The position numbers and the translations under genes are program-made. A DNA stretch of 64,000 nt from positions 992,001 to 1,056,000 of the forward strand of contig NZ_CP088297.1 in assembly GCF_024666615.1 (NCBI RefSeq), given 5' to 3'. Shown here piece after piece: positions 15,794-24,592 of this stretch (positions within the stretch are counted from its first letter, which is position 1; each line of letters starts with the position of its first letter). The notes under the pieces were generated by a model. The model saw nothing but the letters and a program-made list of their open reading frames with translations. It searched no databases and was not told where the DNA came from. The DNA comes from Aquabacterium sp. J223 (lineage in GTDB: Bacteria > Pseudomonadota > Gammaproteobacteria > Burkholderiales > Burkholderiaceae_C).

Positions 15794-18700
15794 GTGCAGA
15801 CAAGTATCACTCACGACACAGGTGCGCGACCACGCACTGACGACCGCGATCCCGCCTCGACGCTGACCTCGCAGCGGACGGCCTTCCGCGTCGCGAACAT
15901 GGACTGCCGCAACGAGGAAGCAGCGATCCAGGTCCGGTTGGCCCAGTTTCCCGAGGTCGAGGCACTCTCGTTCGACCTGCCGGCTCGCAGGCTCGTGGTC
16001 GAGCACCGGTTGCCCGATTCGCAGCCCTTGCTTCACGCCTTGACCGAGATCGGCATGTCCGCATCGTTGGAAGCGGAAGAGACGGTCGCTGACGGCGACG
16101 CATGCGGCTCGGCTTGTTCTTCGGCCTGCGGCGGCAGTGTGAGCGTGCCTTCGACGCACTTCTTCACGGTCCCGGACATGGACTGCCGCAACGAAGAAGC
16201 GGCGATCCGAGCGCGGCTGGAGCCACTCGACGGGGTCAACTCGCTGGAATTCGACCTTCGGGCGCACCGGCTGTCGGTCGTGCACACCTTGCCGTCCGCC
16301 GAGCCGATCCTGCAGCAGTTGCAGGCGATCGGCATGCGGGCACACCTGAGCAACACGACGGAGGCGGCACCGCCCTCGAGCCCCGATGCAGACGCCGATT
16401 GCGGCCCCTGCGGCAAGCCCGCACCAACGCTCGCGTTGGTGCCTGCGGCGAGCGGCAATACCACGCAGTTCCTGATCACCAACATGGACTGCCCGACCGA
16501 GGAAGCGCTGATCCGCAAGCGCCTGGGCAAGCTCGACGCGATCGACCGGCTCGACTTCGACCTGATGAAGCGCCGCCTGGCGGTGCAGCACCGGCTAGTC
16601 GACCCCGCACCCGTGCTCGATGCACTGCGCGAGATCGGCATGGAGGCCACCGTCGAACGCGAGGCCGGCGCCAGCCCCCAAGGACAGGCCACCTATCTGA
16701 TCGAGAAGATGGACTGCCCCACCGAGGAGGCGCTGCTGCGCAAGGCCCTGGAGGGCCTGCCCGGCGTCGCGGCGCTGCAGTTCGACTTGATGAGCCGCAC
16801 GCTGATCGTCAGCCATTCGCTACAAGACGAGGCGCCGATCACCGCGGCGATCGAGCGCCTGGGCATGGCGCCGGTCCTTCGGGACAGCAGCCAGCCCGCA
16901 CCGGCGGTGACGCGTGAGTTCGGCAGCGGCATCTCGAAGAGCCAGTGGCTGCGCATGGCGGCCGCCGGTGTGCTGGCGATCGGTGCCGAAGTGATGGCGT
17001 TTTCCGGCATGGGCGAATCGTCGTTGCCGGTGGTGGGCGCCTCGCTCGCGGCCATCGCCCTGGGCGGGATCGACACGCTGAAGAAGGGCTGGATCGCGCT
17101 GCGCACCCGATCGCTCAACATGAACCTGCTGATGACGGTCGCCGTCATCGGCGCCGCGCTGATCGGCCAATGGCCGGAAGCCGCGGTGGTGATCTGGTTG
17201 TTCGGCATCGCCGAGATGATCGAGGCGCTGAGCCTGGACCGCGCCCGCAACGCGATCCGCAAGCTGATGGACCTGGCGCCGGAAACGGCACTCGTGAAGC
17301 AGGCCGACGGACGCTGGGACGAGGTCAAGGCGGAGACGGTGCCGCTCGGCGCCCTGGTCCGCGTGCGGCCCGGCGAACGCATCGCGCTCGACGGCGTCGT
17401 CGTCTCCGGTGCCTCGGCGGTCAACCAAGCGCCCATCACCGGTGAAAGCATGCCGGTGGAGAAGAACTCAGGCGACACGGTCTTTGCCGGCACCATCAAC
17501 GAGCGCGGCACGCTCGAGTTCGAAGTGCGCTCGCGCAAGGGCGAGACCACGCTCGACCGCATCGCCCGCTCGGTGCAGGACGCGCAGGGCCAGCGCGCGC
17601 CGACGCAGCGCTTCGTGGACCGCTTCGCCAGCTTCTATACGCCGGCCGTCTTCGCGCTCGCGCTTGCCGTCGCCGTGATCCCGCCGCTGTTCTTCGGCGG
17701 CATCTGGTTCGACTGGGTCTACAAGGCGCTGGTGATGCTGGTGATCGCGTGCCCCTGCGCGCTCGTCATCTCGACGCCGGTCACGGTGGTCAGCGGCCTG
17801 GCCGCAGCGGCGCGGCGCGGCATCCTCGTCAAGGGTGGCCTGTACCTGGAACAGGGGCGCCTGCTGCGCGCGGTGGCGCTGGACAAAACCGGCACCTTGA
17901 CACACGGCCGACCGGCACTGACCGAGACGGTGCCCGTGGCCTCGATGTCACGCGAAGAGGTTCTGCGGGTCGCAGCGAGCCTCGACGCCCTGTCGGAGCA
18001 CCCGGTTGCGACCGCCATCGTCAACGGCTACGGCGACCGGCCGCACGCCACCGTGCAGCGCTTCGAAGCCTTGGCCGGGCGTGGCGTCAAGGGCGACATC
18101 GACGGCCAGACCTACTACATCGGCAACCAGCGGCTGGCCACCGAGCTGGGCATCGCGAGCGAGCCGGTGCGCGCGCTGCTGGAGCAGTTCGAAGCGCAGG
18201 CCAAGACCGCCGTGGTCCTTGCCACGGACAAGCAGGCGCTGGCCGTGCTGGCGGTGGCCGACACGGTGCGCGACAGCAGCAAGCTGGCGGTGGCCGAGCT
18301 GAAGCGGCTCGGCGTCGAGCCGGTCATGCTCACCGGCGACAACAGCAAGACGGCCCAAGCCGTGGCGGCGCAGGTCGGCATCACGGACGCGCGCGGTGAC
18401 CTGCTGCCGCAGGACAAGCTGGAGGCCATCGAGAAACTAGCGGCCCGGGGTCCTGTGGGCATGGTCGGAGACGGGGTCAACGACGCACCGGCGCTGGCGA
18501 AGTCGAACATCGGGTTCGCCATGGGCGCCGCCGGCACCGACACCGCGATCGAGACCGCCGACGTGGCGCTCATGCAGGACGACCTGCGCAAGCTGCCCGA
18601 GTTCATCGCCCTGTCGCGCCGGGTCGGCGGCATCCTGAAGGCCAACATCGCGTTCGCGATCGGTACCAAGGCGGTCTTCATGGTGCTCGCCTTTACGGGT

Positions 18701-18817
18701 CACGCCAGTCTGTGGCTGGCGATCCTGGCGGACATGGGCGCGAGTCTGGTCGTCGTCTTCAACGGGCTGCGCCTGCTGGGCCGTTCGGCACCCACCGATC
18801 GTCACCATGCCGGCTGA
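15794..18817 (+). CDS. cadA: Cd/Zn/Pb-translocating P1B-ATPase with four metal-binding domains
   Basis: A 1007-residue P-type ATPase. Four HMA-like repeats each hold a metal-binding motif: MDCRNEEAAI near 36 and 129, MDCPTEEAL near 231 and 306. A His/Cys-rich linker lies between repeats. The ATPase core has TGES (about 548), the CPC motif (ACPCAL, about 652), DKTGT (about 697), SEHP (about 735) and GDGVNDAP (about 892). It is thus a CadA/ZntA-type exporter of Cd, Zn or Pb. Most CadA proteins have one or two HMA domains. The start is GTG. The 3' end overlaps lspA by 11 bases. Confidence 0.9.
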   Translation: MQTSITHDTGARPRTDDRDPASTLTSQRTAFRVANMDCRNEEAAIQVRLAQFPEVEALSFDLPARRLVVEHRLPDSQPLLHALTEIGMSASLEAEETVADGDACGSACSSACGGSVSVPSTHFFTVPDMDCRNEEAAIRARLEPLDGVNSLEFDLRAHRLSVVHTLPSAEPILQQLQAIGMRAHLSNTTEAAPPSSPDADADCGPCGKPAPTLALVPAASGNTTQFLITNMDCPTEEALIRKRLGKLDAIDRLDFDLMKRRLAVQHRLVDPAPVLDALREIGMEATVEREAGASPQGQATYLIEKMDCPTEEALLRKALEGLPGVAALQFDLMSRTLIVSHSLQDEAPITAAIERLGMAPVLRDSSQPAPAVTREFGSGISKSQWLRMAAAGVLAIGAEVMAFSGMGESSLPVVGASLAAIALGGIDTLKKGWIALRTRSLNMNLLMTVAVIGAALIGQWPEAAVVIWLFGIAEMIEALSLDRARNAIRKLMDLAPETALVKQADGRWDEVKAETVPLGALVRVRPGERIALDGVVVSGASAVNQAPITGESMPVEKNSGDTVFAGTINERGTLEFEVRSRKGETTLDRIARSVQDAQGQRAPTQRFVDRFASFYTPAVFALALAVAVIPPLFFGGIWFDWVYKALVMLVIACPCALVISTPVTVVSGLAAAARRGILVKGGLYLEQGRLLRAVALDKTGTLTHGRPALTETVPVASMSREEVLRVAASLDALSEHPVATAIVNGYGDRPHATVQRFEALAGRGVKGDIDGQTYYIGNQRLATELGIASEPVRALLEQFEAQAKTAVVLATDKQALAVLAVADTVRDSSKLAVAELKRLGVEPVMLTGDNSKTAQAVAAQVGITDARGDLLPQDKLEAIEKLAARGPVGMVGDGVNDAPALAKSNIGFAMGAAGTDTAIETADVALMQDDLRKLPEFIALSRRVGGILKANIAFAIGTKAVFMVLAFTGHASLWLAILADMGASLVVVFNGLRLLGRSAPTDRHHAG

Positions 18818-19301
18818 GCGCGGCGTGCGCCTGGGCTTCCTGCTGGCGGGCCTGATTCTGGCCGCCGACGTTGCGACCAAAGCCGCGATCGTCGCGTGGG
18901 TCGAGTACAGCTCGGTGCACGAGTGGCTGCCGGTTCTCAACATCGTGCACGTGCTCAACCGCGGCGCGGCGTTCAGCTTCCTGCACGACGCGGGCGGCTG
19001 GCAGCGCTACTTCTTCATCGCGATCGCGCTGGCTGCGTCGGTCCTCCTGGTCGTCATGATCCGGCGCCCCGGGATGTCGATTGTCGAGCGTACGAGCTTC
19101 GGACTAATCCTCGGCGGCGCCTTGGCGAACATGGTCGACCGCCTCATGCGCGGCGCCGTGGTGGATTGGATCGACGTGCACTGGGGTCCGCATCACTGGC
19201 CGGCGTTCAACATGGCGGACGTCGGCATCAGCATCGGCGCGGTGTTGATCGTGGTCCACGAGGTCTTCGGCAGGAAGCGGCTGCACGAAGCGAATGGATG
19301 A
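18807..19301 (+). CDS. lspA: Lipoprotein signal peptidase (accessory copy)
   Basis: A 164-residue four-helix membrane protein with the two catalytic Asp motifs: MVDRLMRGAVVDWIDV (about 112) and FNMADVGI (about 135). LspA cleaves lipoprotein signal peptides. The gene overlaps cadA, a pairing known in some metal-resistance islands, and is probably not the housekeeping copy. A role in processing metal-efflux lipoproteins is a guess. Confidence 0.88.
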   Translation: MPAERGVRLGFLLAGLILAADVATKAAIVAWVEYSSVHEWLPVLNIVHVLNRGAAFSFLHDAGGWQRYFFIAIALAASVLLVVMIRRPGMSIVERTSFGLILGGALANMVDRLMRGAVVDWIDVHWGPHHWPAFNMADVGISIGAVLIVVHEVFGRKRLHEANG

Positions 19302-19758
19302 ACTCGACGCATCCGGCCGGCCGTTGTGGGTCATGGGCCGAGGTTGGGCCGTCTACGCCGGCCCGGTGGAGCCCGTCCGGCTGCACCGGCACCGGGCGAC
19401 CGTAGCTGGCATGGTGTTCTCACGGCACCTTGAGGCTGTAGGCGGCTGGGGCGTGCTAGACAAGTCCGGCCACTTCCTGCCTGCCTTCGTGCCGCATCTC
19501 CTGCTCGTGGCCGCTCAGCCCTTGCGCATGGTGTCCCGTGATCCGACCATGCGGAGGCACGAGCCTTTCCGACACCTTGCGGCGGGTGCCGCGGCGCTGT
19601 CTGGGCCGCCGACCTCGCTTGGCACGAGCAGGCGCTCGACCGGGCGGTGCCACGTTCGGCGTGCGTCCGGCGCCATTGCGCGGGCACGCATTGTCTGCGC
19701 CGACCACGTCACGCCGCCGCTCAGGCCGCACGGGCTGGCACTTGTAGACGCCTCCTGA
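19294..19758 (+). CDS. Doubtful ORF, perhaps a degenerate AraC-type regulator
   Basis: An open frame of 154 residues overlaps the lspA 3' end by 8 bases. Its first 35 residues (WVMGRGWAVYAGPVEP, HRHR) resemble the N-terminal cupin domain of AraC-type regulators, but the rest is Arg-rich with no recognised DNA-binding domain. It may be a truncated or frameshifted gene, or spurious. The region 19302-19776 holds nothing else I recognise. Confidence 0.3.
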   Translation: MDELDASGRPLWVMGRGWAVYAGPVEPVRLHRHRATVAGMVFSRHLEAVGGWGVLDKSGHFLPAFVPHLLLVAAQPLRMVSRDPTMRRHEPFRHLAAGAAALSGPPTSLGTSRRSTGRCHVRRASGAIARARIVCADHVTPPLRPHGLALVDAS

Positions 19759-19776
19759 ACATCGGGCGAACTGAGC

Positions 19777-20622
19777 ATGGACTTGATGCTGCTGGCCAAG
19801 GCGACAGTGCTGGGCATCGTGGAAGGTCTGACTGAGTTCCTTCCAATCTCTTCCACCGGTCATCTGATCCTCGCGGCGTCATTGCTGCGCTTTGATCACC
19901 ATGCCGCGCAGGTGTTCGAGATCACGATCCAGGCCGGCGCGATGCTCGCCGTGGTCTGGCACTACCGGGCGCCGTTGGCGGCCACCGCTTTCGGCCTGAC
20001 CTCCGACCCGGCGCGTCGGCGGTTTGCGCTTAATCTGTTGGTTGCCTTCGTTCCCGCGGCCGTCCTGGGCCTGCTGTTCGGTTCGTTCATCAAGGGCCAC
20101 TTGTTCAACCCGACCACGGTTGGAATCGCGTTTGTGCTTGGCGGAGTGGTCATCCTGCTGGTGGAGCGTTCGCAGCGGAGGCGTCCCCGCGGCACCTCGC
20201 GACGGGCGGACATTGGCACCGTGGACGATCTGACTCCGAAAGACGCATTGCGCATCGGTCTCGTGCAATGCGCGGCATTGATCCCGGGCACCAGCCGATC
20301 CGGGGCGACGATCATCGGTTCGATGCTGCTCGGGCTGCCGAGGCAGGTGGCCACCGAGTTCAGCTTCTACCTCGGCATTCCCACCCTCTTCGCGGCGGCT
20401 GTCTATTCAACGTATCAGCACCGCGACACGTTGCGCGCTGAGGATGTCGCGCTGTTCGTCAGTGGTACCGTGGTGGCCTTCATCAGTGCGCTGGCCTGCA
20501 TTCGCTGGCTCCTACGGTACGTGTCGACGCACGACTTCAGCCCCTTCGGATGGTACCGGATTGCCTTCGGCGCACTGATTCTGTTCGCCTTTGAAGCAGG
20601 CTGGATCGCCTCGCCGACCTGA
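19777..20622 (+). CDS. uppP: Undecaprenyl-diphosphatase
   Basis: This 281-residue membrane protein has the two active-site regions of UppP/BacA: GIVEGLTEFLPISSTGHL (about 13-30) and PGTSRSGATI (about 168). The enzyme recycles undecaprenyl-PP for cell wall and surface polymer synthesis and confers bacitracin resistance. It sits with lspA and cadA rather than with housekeeping genes, so it may be an accessory copy. Confidence 0.9.
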   Translation: MDLMLLAKATVLGIVEGLTEFLPISSTGHLILAASLLRFDHHAAQVFEITIQAGAMLAVVWHYRAPLAATAFGLTSDPARRRFALNLLVAFVPAAVLGLLFGSFIKGHLFNPTTVGIAFVLGGVVILLVERSQRRRPRGTSRRADIGTVDDLTPKDALRIGLVQCAALIPGTSRSGATIIGSMLLGLPRQVATEFSFYLGIPTLFAAAVYSTYQHRDTLRAEDVALFVSGTVVAFISALACIRWLLRYVSTHDFSPFGWYRIAFGALILFAFEAGWIASPT

Positions 20623-20684
20623 ATATAGGCCAATGAAACTTCGCACCAGAGTAAATCCTAAACTCACAACCCAGGAGGGCGTCA

Positions 20685-20936
20685 ATGCAAGCTACTGAAC
20701 CCACGAATGAAAAGATTAGAGCGTTGGCATTTCAAGCTACGGAGATCAAGCAAGCAAGCGATCATTGTTCGGGTCAAAGCGAAACGTGGAGCGAGCTCAA
20801 TCTTGACGCGTTTGCACGTGTGCTTGTCGAGGATTGCATCAGCCTCATCGAGCAACAAAGTCCAGAAGGCGAACAGGGTTTGGTCAAGGTCGGAGCATTA
20901 AAGACAGCCCTGCGCCAGCGTTATGGACAGCCTTAA
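20685..20936 (+). CDS. Small protein of unknown function
   Basis: An 83-residue acidic protein, not recognised. It has no signal or membrane segment. A strong AGGAGG lies 9 bases before the ATG, and the start of the gene is less GC-rich than its neighbours, hinting at a different origin. The 120 bases to the next gene hold nothing recognised. Confidence 0.6.
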   Translation: MQATEPTNEKIRALAFQATEIKQASDHCSGQSETWSELNLDAFARVLVEDCISLIEQQSPEGEQGLVKVGALKTALRQRYGQP

Positions 20937-21061
20937 GGCGTGACAGGCAGATCCTTGCGGCGGGCACTCGGATCGAACGCGCGATGACCGATAGCCCAAG
21001 CTAGGTGATTTACCAGGTTGCAAGCCAAACCTAAGAAGGATGGGCATCGGCGCAGTTGGAG

Positions 21062-21586
21062 TTACCCATTGAGTTTGACCAGCATGGGCAAAAAGGTCTG
21101 CTTCAGCGCCTCCGGCGTGATGGGGCCGATGTGCTTGTGGCGGATCACGCCTTTCTTGTCGATCAGGTAGGTTTCGGGCACGCCGTAGACGCCGTAGTCG
21201 ATGCCGACGCGGCCTTCGGCATCGACGGCGATCTTCGCGTAGGGGTCGCCGTGCTTGCGCAGCCAGCCCTTGGCATCCTCCGGCCGGTCCTTGTAGTTGA
21301 GCCCGATCACCATGACGCCCGGCTGCCTGGCCAGCTGCGTCACGTACGGGTGCTCCGCCAGGCAGGGCGTGCACCACGACGCGAAGACATTGAGCACCCA
21401 GACCCGGCCCTTCATCTGCTCGGCCGTGAGCCTCGCCGCCGGGTCGTGCAACTGCGGCAGGTCGAACGCCGGTGCCGGCTTGTCGACGAGCGGCGAAGGC
21501 ACCTCACGCGGATTGCGCTGGAGGCCCACGGCGAGGAAGCCGGCCATCACCACGAAGATGAACAGCGGAACGAGGTAGCGCTTCAT
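21062..21586 (-). CDS. dsbE: DsbE/CcmG-like thioredoxin
   Basis: A 174-residue protein with an N-terminal anchor helix (about 5-22), a thioredoxin fold with the active site W-C72-T-P-C75 and the PETYLID cis-Pro loop, matching CcmG/DsbE. It would reduce apocytochrome or CcmH thiols. It is coupled to dsbD by ATGA overlap. As ccmG is missing from the ccm operon here, this gene could fill that role. Confidence 0.88.
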   Translation of the reverse strand: MKRYLVPLFIFVVMAGFLAVGLQRNPREVPSPLVDKPAPAFDLPQLHDPAARLTAEQMKGRVWVLNVFASWCTPCLAEHPYVTQLARQPGVMVIGLNYKDRPEDAKGWLRKHGDPYAKIAVDAEGRVGIDYGVYGVPETYLIDKKGVIRHKHIGPITPEALKQTFLPMLVKLNG

Positions 21587-23727
21587 TGCGGAAGGCCCGA
21601 GAGGGCGGAGGTCAGCTCGGCGGTGGTCAGCAGCTCGGACAGTACCTGCGGAGGCTTGCCAGGCGAGTACAGCACGTACAGCGGCACGCCGGTCCTGCCG
21701 AAGCTGGCCAGCGCCGCCGTGATGCTCGCTTCGCGCCGGGTCCAGTCGGCACGCAATAGCGCGACGTTCCGCGCTTGAAACGACGCCTGTACGGCCGGGT
21801 CGGAAAGCGTTGTCTTCTTGTTGTACTGGCAGGTGACGCACCACGCTGCCGTGAAATCGACGAACACCGGCCTGCCCGTGGCCAGGATCGAGTCGACCTT
21901 GCCGGCGTTCCAGGCTTCCCAGCCGGCGACTTGAGCGTCTCCCGGCGGAGCGACCACGCCTGCCTGGATCTCGCGGAACGCCACTGTCGCCGTCGATGCG
22001 AGGGCCGCCACGGCAAGCAGCCCGACGGTCGCGCGCGCGGTGCCGCGCAGACTGGCCGCCCACGCCAGCAGGCTTGTCGCGACCAGCAGCGCCAAGGTGG
22101 CGATCAGCGCATCGATGCCGGTCTGCTTGCCCAGGACCCAAAGCAGCCACACGACGGTTGCAAACATCGGAAATGCCAGCAGTCGCTGGAACGTATCCAT
22201 CCAAGCCCCTGGCCGGGGCAGCAGCTTCGCCGCCGCTGGAGTCCAACTGGCGACCAGATAGGGCATTGCCATTCCGAGCCCCAGCGCGGCAAAGGTCGCG
22301 AGCGCTTGCTCCGTGGGCATGGCCACCGCAAAACCGAGGGCCGCCCCCATGAACGGCGCCGTGCACGGCGACGCAACGGCCACGGCCAGGACGCCGGAAA
22401 GGAACGCGTTCATCGTCCTGTGGCGGGCTTCATTGGCCAGCCACGATGCTGGCAGCAGGCGCCCGAACGTAACGACGCCCGCCAGGTTCAGGCCGATGAT
22501 CGTGAACAGCACGGCCAAAGCAGCGACCATCGAAGGGCTCTGAAGTTGGAAGCCCCAACCCACCTGTTCGCCGGCCGCCCGCAGCGCGACGAGGACGACA
22601 CCGAGTGCGACGAAAGAAGTGACGACCCCCCCAGCATAGGCCGCACCATCGACGCGCCTTCCCGCGGCGTCCTGGCCGTGCCGGGCGAAGCCGAATACCT
22701 TGATCGCAAGCACGGGAAAGACGCAGGGCATCAGGTTAAGCATGAGCCCCCCGACAAAGGCGCCGAGCAGCGCCAGGCCGAGAGTCAGACGTTGCTCCGC
22801 GGACTGCGGCGTGCCTACGGCTTCGCCGAACGCAGGCACTGCAGTGCTGACCGCCCCCGGCGCAGGCCAGGCGCCGAAGACCGCAGCCTCTGTCCGCCAC
22901 CCTCCTTGCGGGCTGGTCAGAACCATCGGCAGGGTTCGCGGACTCTCTAGGCGCTGCGCGGACAACGGCACTCGCGCGGTCCATTCGCTGCCGTCCCACC
23001 GCTGAGACCACGGCGCCGAGGCATCGATGACACCCGGTGTCTCTGGAAAAAGGTCGAGTTTTTGCCCGACGAGAGAAGCCGGGAGCCCGGTGACACGGAC
23101 AGCGAGCGAAGTGCCTTCGATATCGATGCGACTGCTGCCCGTGAACTCTCGCGTCAGCAAGGCCCAACTCCCCTGGAACGCCGTGACATCGGATGCATGG
23201 CTGCTATAGGGAGCGATGCGCAAGCTGAGCTCGCCTTCTTCAGGTATGCACACGTCTTTGCACACAAGCCATTGGGCCTTGAGCTTCACCTCCAGTTCTG
23301 AATGCGCGTAGTCGGCGAGCGAGAACTCGGGCGAGAAGCGCACGGGCGCCTGCAGCAGCACGGTGCCGGCATAGCCGTAGTTGACGAGCGAGCCCAACAG
23401 AAACTTGCTTGGCACCGGCCAGCGAACCTCGCCGGCCGACACGCCGCGAGGAAGGCTCCACTGCAGGCGGGTCGGCAAGCCGGCGTCCCCGGGGTTCAGC
23501 CAGTACGACTTCCAGCCTGGCCGATGCGTCAATCGAAGTCCGAGCCAGACTTGCTTGTCCGGTCCAAGCCCATCCGGAGCGTGCACCAGCAACTCTGCGC
23601 GCGTGCGCTCGGTGGTAACGACGCTCGGGCCGTCCGCAGCACTCTTAAACAGTTGCGCTTGGGCGAGGGTTGCGCAGATACCGAGGGCAATCGCGGTAAT
23701 CGTCTGAAGCAGAGATCGACGCGTCAT
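21583..23727 (-). CDS. dsbD: Thiol:disulfide reductase DsbD/ScsB family
   Basis: A 714-residue protein: signal peptide, an N-terminal periplasmic domain with the Cys pair CKDVC (ScsB-like), a membrane domain of eight helices with NLMPCVFPVL and SPCTAPFMG (redox Cys pair), and a C-terminal thioredoxin domain with the AAWCVTCQ motif. It passes electrons from cytoplasmic thioredoxin to periplasmic partners such as DsbE or DsbC-type proteins. The start is an ATG at 23727 overlapping the tlpA stop. It is closer to the ScsB branch (linked with copper tolerance) than to short DsbD, by N-terminal domain. Confidence 0.9.
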   Translation of the reverse strand: MTRRSLLQTITAIALGICATLAQAQLFKSAADGPSVVTTERTRAELLVHAPDGLGPDKQVWLGLRLTHRPGWKSYWLNPGDAGLPTRLQWSLPRGVSAGEVRWPVPSKFLLGSLVNYGYAGTVLLQAPVRFSPEFSLADYAHSELEVKLKAQWLVCKDVCIPEEGELSLRIAPYSSHASDVTAFQGSWALLTREFTGSSRIDIEGTSLAVRVTGLPASLVGQKLDLFPETPGVIDASAPWSQRWDGSEWTARVPLSAQRLESPRTLPMVLTSPQGGWRTEAAVFGAWPAPGAVSTAVPAFGEAVGTPQSAEQRLTLGLALLGAFVGGLMLNLMPCVFPVLAIKVFGFARHGQDAAGRRVDGAAYAGGVVTSFVALGVVLVALRAAGEQVGWGFQLQSPSMVAALAVLFTIIGLNLAGVVTFGRLLPASWLANEARHRTMNAFLSGVLAVAVASPCTAPFMGAALGFAVAMPTEQALATFAALGLGMAMPYLVASWTPAAAKLLPRPGAWMDTFQRLLAFPMFATVVWLLWVLGKQTGIDALIATLALLVATSLLAWAASLRGTARATVGLLAVAALASTATVAFREIQAGVVAPPGDAQVAGWEAWNAGKVDSILATGRPVFVDFTAAWCVTCQYNKKTTLSDPAVQASFQARNVALLRADWTRREASITAALASFGRTGVPLYVLYSPGKPPQVLSELLTTAELTSALSGLPQ

Positions 23728-24329
23728 GGAGAAATGGTGCTGCGGACAAGGTTCATCGCTTCCTCGCTGTCCCACTCCGCCGCGCCTGTCAGCCGCCCGA
23801 CTTCGCGACCTCGCCGATCAATCAACAGGGTTGTCGGAACGGCGGACGTTCCGAGCTTGAAGCCCGCGGTCGCGGTTGGATCCTGGAAGACGCGGAGATG
23901 GCGGATGCCGACCTGAGAGTAGAAGGCCTTGACCTTGGTAAGGCCCTTGACATCATTGTCGATGGACAACGCCACCACCTCGAAGTCGCGGCCGCCAAGG
24001 CTGGCCTGCAATCGGTCGAGCGCGGGCATCTCCTGCCTGCAAGGGGTACACCACGTTGCCCAAATGTTCAGCAGCAAAACCTTCCCCTGAAGGTGGTCAA
24101 GTTGCATTGGCGCACCGTCGCTGTTGACGAACGAGACAGGGGCGGTTTTCTTCGGTTGAGGGAGCATGACAAAGCGCTGTGCGCCAATAAGGGCACCGCC
24201 CGGCCCATGACGAAGGTTGTTTAGGACAGCGCCTGCGGCCATGGCAGCAACCACGACCACGACAATGGTCCACCGGTGGCGCCATGTGGTCGCACCCACG
24301 CGTCCTTCACTCCTGCGCTGGATCTTCAT
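23724..24329 (-). CDS. TlpA-like periplasmic thioredoxin
   Basis: A 201-residue protein: N-terminal anchor (about residues 22-40), thioredoxin domain with WATWCTPCRQ and a PTTLLID cis-Pro. It is a TlpA/ResA-type periplasmic reductant. It heads a three-gene operon with dsbD and dsbE. A GGAAGG site precedes the ATG at 24329. A MerR-type promoter lies about 200 bases upstream. Confidence 0.88.
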   Translation of the reverse strand: MKIQRRSEGRVGATTWRHRWTIVVVVVAAMAAGAVLNNLRHGPGGALIGAQRFVMLPQPKKTAPVSFVNSDGAPMQLDHLQGKVLLLNIWATWCTPCRQEMPALDRLQASLGGRDFEVVALSIDNDVKGLTKVKAFYSQVGIRHLRVFQDPTATAGFKLGTSAVPTTLLIDRRGREVGRLTGAAEWDSEEAMNLVRSTISP

Positions 24330-24536
24330 CGTCCTTCCCTTGCTTTCCTGAGCAAGCGCGTTTGCCTCGGTCGTACGGCATACCCGGACAGCGTCGCAAG
24401 CAACGGATCGCGGCGCGGAAGGACGCCACCTGTTGCGTCTTTGGGTCGGCCCGCCGGCCGCAACGAGCCAACGCTTCGTGAGCATCAACGGCATGGGAAT
24501 CGTAGACTCGGTCAGAGCCGCTGAGCCATGATCGGC

Positions 24537-24567
24537 ATTGGAAACCATGAAGTTGGTTTAGAGTCAA
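24537..24567 (-). promoter_or_regulatory. MerR-type promoter of the tlpA-dsbD-dsbE operon
   Basis: On the minus strand TTGACT (24567-24562) and TCCAAT (24542-24537) are 19 bases apart. The spacer includes a perfect palindrome, AAACCA and TGGTTT around a 6-base centre. This is the operator layout of MerR-type regulators. The divergent merR gene starts 26 bases away. The transcript would have a leader near 200 bases. Confidence 0.5.
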
Positions 24568-24592
24568 CACAGCGATAGCTGACGGCATAGAC

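Noticed and set aside
21587-22366. Upstream extension of the dsbE frame (434 residues)
   Set aside because: It overlaps dsbD in another frame; the DsbE anchor begins at the ATG at 21586.
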